DNA of 9,111 nt, taken from the NCBI GenBank assembly GCA_947471105.1, contig CANIYB010000080.1, positions 1 to 9,111 on the forward strand, in the 5' to 3' direction. The position numbers were made by a program, and so were the translations under genes. Origin of the DNA: Cytophagaceae bacterium (GTDB taxonomy: Bacteria > Bacteroidota > Bacteroidia > Cytophagales > Spirosomataceae). Under the pieces are notes generated by a model. That model had not been told where the DNA came from and made no database searches. It saw nothing but the letters and a program-made list of their open reading frames with translations. Below are positions 7,625-9,111 of the stretch, piece after piece. How positions within the stretch are numbered: position 1 is the first letter of the stretch; every line of letters begins with the position of its first letter.

Positions 7625-9111
7625 TTAATATCCAGGATTCTGCTTTAATACAGAAGCACCTTGAATATCAATTTGTGCTTGTGGGATAGGTAAATACTCA
7701 TCTTTTCCAGATGTGTATTTTGCACCACCAAACTTAGTTACTAACCACTTAGATTCGTATTTCAAGTATGCATTCAATGTTTTGCTTGCAATACCCCAAC
7801 GAACTAAATCGAAGAAACGGTGACCTTCAGTAGCTAACTCTAACAAGCGCTCCATACGAAGTGCGTTCGTTGCTGCGGTTTTATCAGCAAAAGCGGCATA
7901 AGGCTTGATCTGATAATTTGCCTCTGGCTTTCCTCCTTTAGTTACAAAACCAGCTTCATTAGCTGCGCGATTACGAATTTGGTTAATATATCCTAAAGCA
8001 GTCGTTAAGCTTCCTGCTTCGATTTCAGCCTCAGCAGCTAATAAAAGCACATCAGCAAAACGGATGATATTAAAGTTCATCGTAGCATACCCACGAGTCC
8101 AACCAGAACCATCTGTCAATGTATTCTCTTGACGCTTATAGTACACATATTTCTTAGGAGAATATGGACCTGCATATACTTGAGAACGAATCCAGTTAGC
8201 ACCTGGGTGCTCGATCCAGTCTAAATACTGAATACCACGACGACCGATTGTGTGGTCAATACGTGGATCTAATGGATCAGTATCTTCTGTGAAAGCATCT
8301 GTTGTATTCTTGCCATAATCATTCTTTACCGCATTAGCAGGTAAGTTATAATCAGGTGTTCCATCAGCTTGCTCAGAAAGTATTGGTAATCCACCTACTG
8401 TACGATACGCATTAGCCATCGAGAAAGTTGGTTGGAAGAAACCGCAACAGTTACCTGGACCGTCAGAACCCGTGTTATAAGGGTAGTTCAAGTCGTCAAA
8501 ACCATTCGCATTATTTGTATTACCCGTATTCATAGAAGATTGCATGGCAAAAACAGCTTCCTCATTGTTGTCATTTTCAGCATTGAAAATTTCAGCAAAT
8601 TTTGGAACCAAACCATATTTCTTACCATTAGTGGTTTTTCCACTATTGATGACCGTTGTCAAAAGTGCTTTTGCATCTGCCCATTTCGCTTGGTATACAT
8701 ATACCTTGCCTAATAAAGCACCTGCAGCCCATTTGTTTGCACGTCCTGCATCTGAATGGGTTTCTGGAAGGTTATCATACGCATGTTTGAAATCAGCTTC
8801 GATTTTATCCCAAATAGCAGGAGTATTCGCCACTTTTTCAATTCCTTGGCCATATCCTACTTTCTCATCCACGTATGGAACAGAATTCCATAAACGCTTC
8901 AATTCGAAATAATAGAAACCACGTAAGAAACGTGCCTCTGCTACGATACGAGTTTTGTCAGCAGCTGAAAGAGCCGTTGATCCATTCGCCAAATTGATTA
9001 CTGCATTACAACGAGCAATACCCTCATATTTAGCTTTCCATGAATCATTCATATCTCCATTCGTTGCATCTATTTCATACCGTTGGATTGGGTTAATGGC
9101 CGTGTAATCAC
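7625..9111 (-). CDS. SusD/RagB-family nutrient-binding outer-membrane lipoprotein (N-terminus outside window)
   Basis: Surface lipoprotein that acts as the lid and binding partner of a SusC-type TonB-dependent transporter, taking up glycans or other oligomers. The 494 visible residues include most of the mature protein. The frame stays open past the ATG at 9052 to the window edge, so that Met is internal; the signal peptide and roughly the first 80-100 residues are missing. Family marks, numbered from the first visible residue, are YEGIARCNAVI (about 27-37), the TPR-like helices ARFLRGFYYFELKRLW (about 59-74) and YQAKWADAKALL. The C-terminal SusD signature follows: an IIRFADVLLLAAEAEIEAG helix, INQIRNRA, the ERLLELATEGHRFFDLVRWG box, and the ending YLPIPQAQID...LKQNPGY. 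Arginine is almost always CGT where sampled, unlike the neighbouring genes, which suggests high expression. Transcription should come from a susC gene to the right, and it ends at the hairpin 22 bases past the stop. The substrate cannot be told from this sequence. Confidence 0.97.
   Translation of the reverse strand, partial: DYTAINPIQRYEIDATNGDMNDSWKAKYEGIARCNAVINLANGSTALSAADKTRIVAEARFLRGFYYFELKRLWNSVPYVDEKVGYGQGIEKVANTPAIWDKIEADFKHAYDNLPETHSDAGRANKWAAGALLGKVYVYQAKWADAKALLTTVINSGKTTNGKKYGLVPKFAEIFNAENDNNEEAVFAMQSSMNTGNTNNANGFDDLNYPYNTGSDGPGNCCGFFQPTFSMANAYRTVGGLPILSEQADGTPDYNLPANAVKNDYGKNTTDAFTEDTDPLDPRIDHTIGRRGIQYLDWIEHPGANWIRSQVYAGPYSPKKYVYYKRQENTLTDGSGWTRGYATMNFNIIRFADVLLLAAEAEIEAGSLTTALGYINQIRNRAANEAGFVTKGGKPEANYQIKPYAAFADKTAATNALRMERLLELATEGHRFFDLVRWGIASKTLNAYLKYESKWLVTKFGGAKYTSGKDEYLPIPQAQIDIQGASVLKQNPGY

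Noticed and set aside
8432..8912. Two + strand frames opposite the SusD gene
   Set aside because: They are shadows of a strongly conserved SusD coding region, and their strange composition follows from its codons.
7625..9052. ATG at 9052 as the start of the SusD protein
   Set aside because: The frame is open for 19 more codons to the edge, and a start here would lack a lipoprotein signal peptide and the SusD N-terminal region.

Overview
The window looks like chromosomal DNA from a member of the Bacteroidota, most likely a Cytophagales-type aerobe. The grounds are a SusD/RagB-family lipoprotein, a bifunctional PBP1A of the Bacteroidota type, large FG-GAP/VCBS repeat lipoproteins including a CRTAC1/ASPIC-UnbV type, AT-rich DNA, starts without Shine-Dalgarno sequences and one TAnnTTTG-like promoter box. 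The genus cannot be fixed from sequence alone. The window is almost wholly coding; the only non-coding stretch of any size is 82 bases at 7543-7624.

Left half, + strand: three tightly packed genes, probably one operon. The first is the 3' end of a TPR-like gene (1-245), possibly the type IX secretion protein PorW/SprE. Two bases later comes a complete class A penicillin-binding protein 1A (248-2560). Three bases after that comes a lipoprotein joining an N-terminal c-type cytochrome domain (CxxCH) to a calcium-binding FG-GAP/VCBS propeller (2564-4039).

Right half, - strand: a SusD-family outer-membrane lipoprotein (7625 to beyond 9111, N-terminus outside the window), a strong rho-independent terminator (7572-7603), then a 1168-residue CRTAC1-like lipoprotein (4036-7542). 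The last has seven Asp-box motifs, an ASPIC/UnbV domain, seven more Asp-box motifs and a short ASPIC-like tail. A SusC-type TonB-dependent transporter is expected just beyond the right edge, but it is not seen here.

The two transcription units converge, and their stop codons interlock in a single TTAA (4036-4039), so no terminator fits between them. Inference: the SusD protein captures a substrate at the cell surface, and the two propeller lipoproteins are exported partners whose ligands are unknown. PBP1A and the TPR protein belong to envelope housekeeping. I see no CRISPR array, mobile element, tRNA, rRNA or defence system, and no clear case for a wholly new system. The most unusual content is the haem-propeller lipoprotein facing the double-propeller CRTAC1-like protein.
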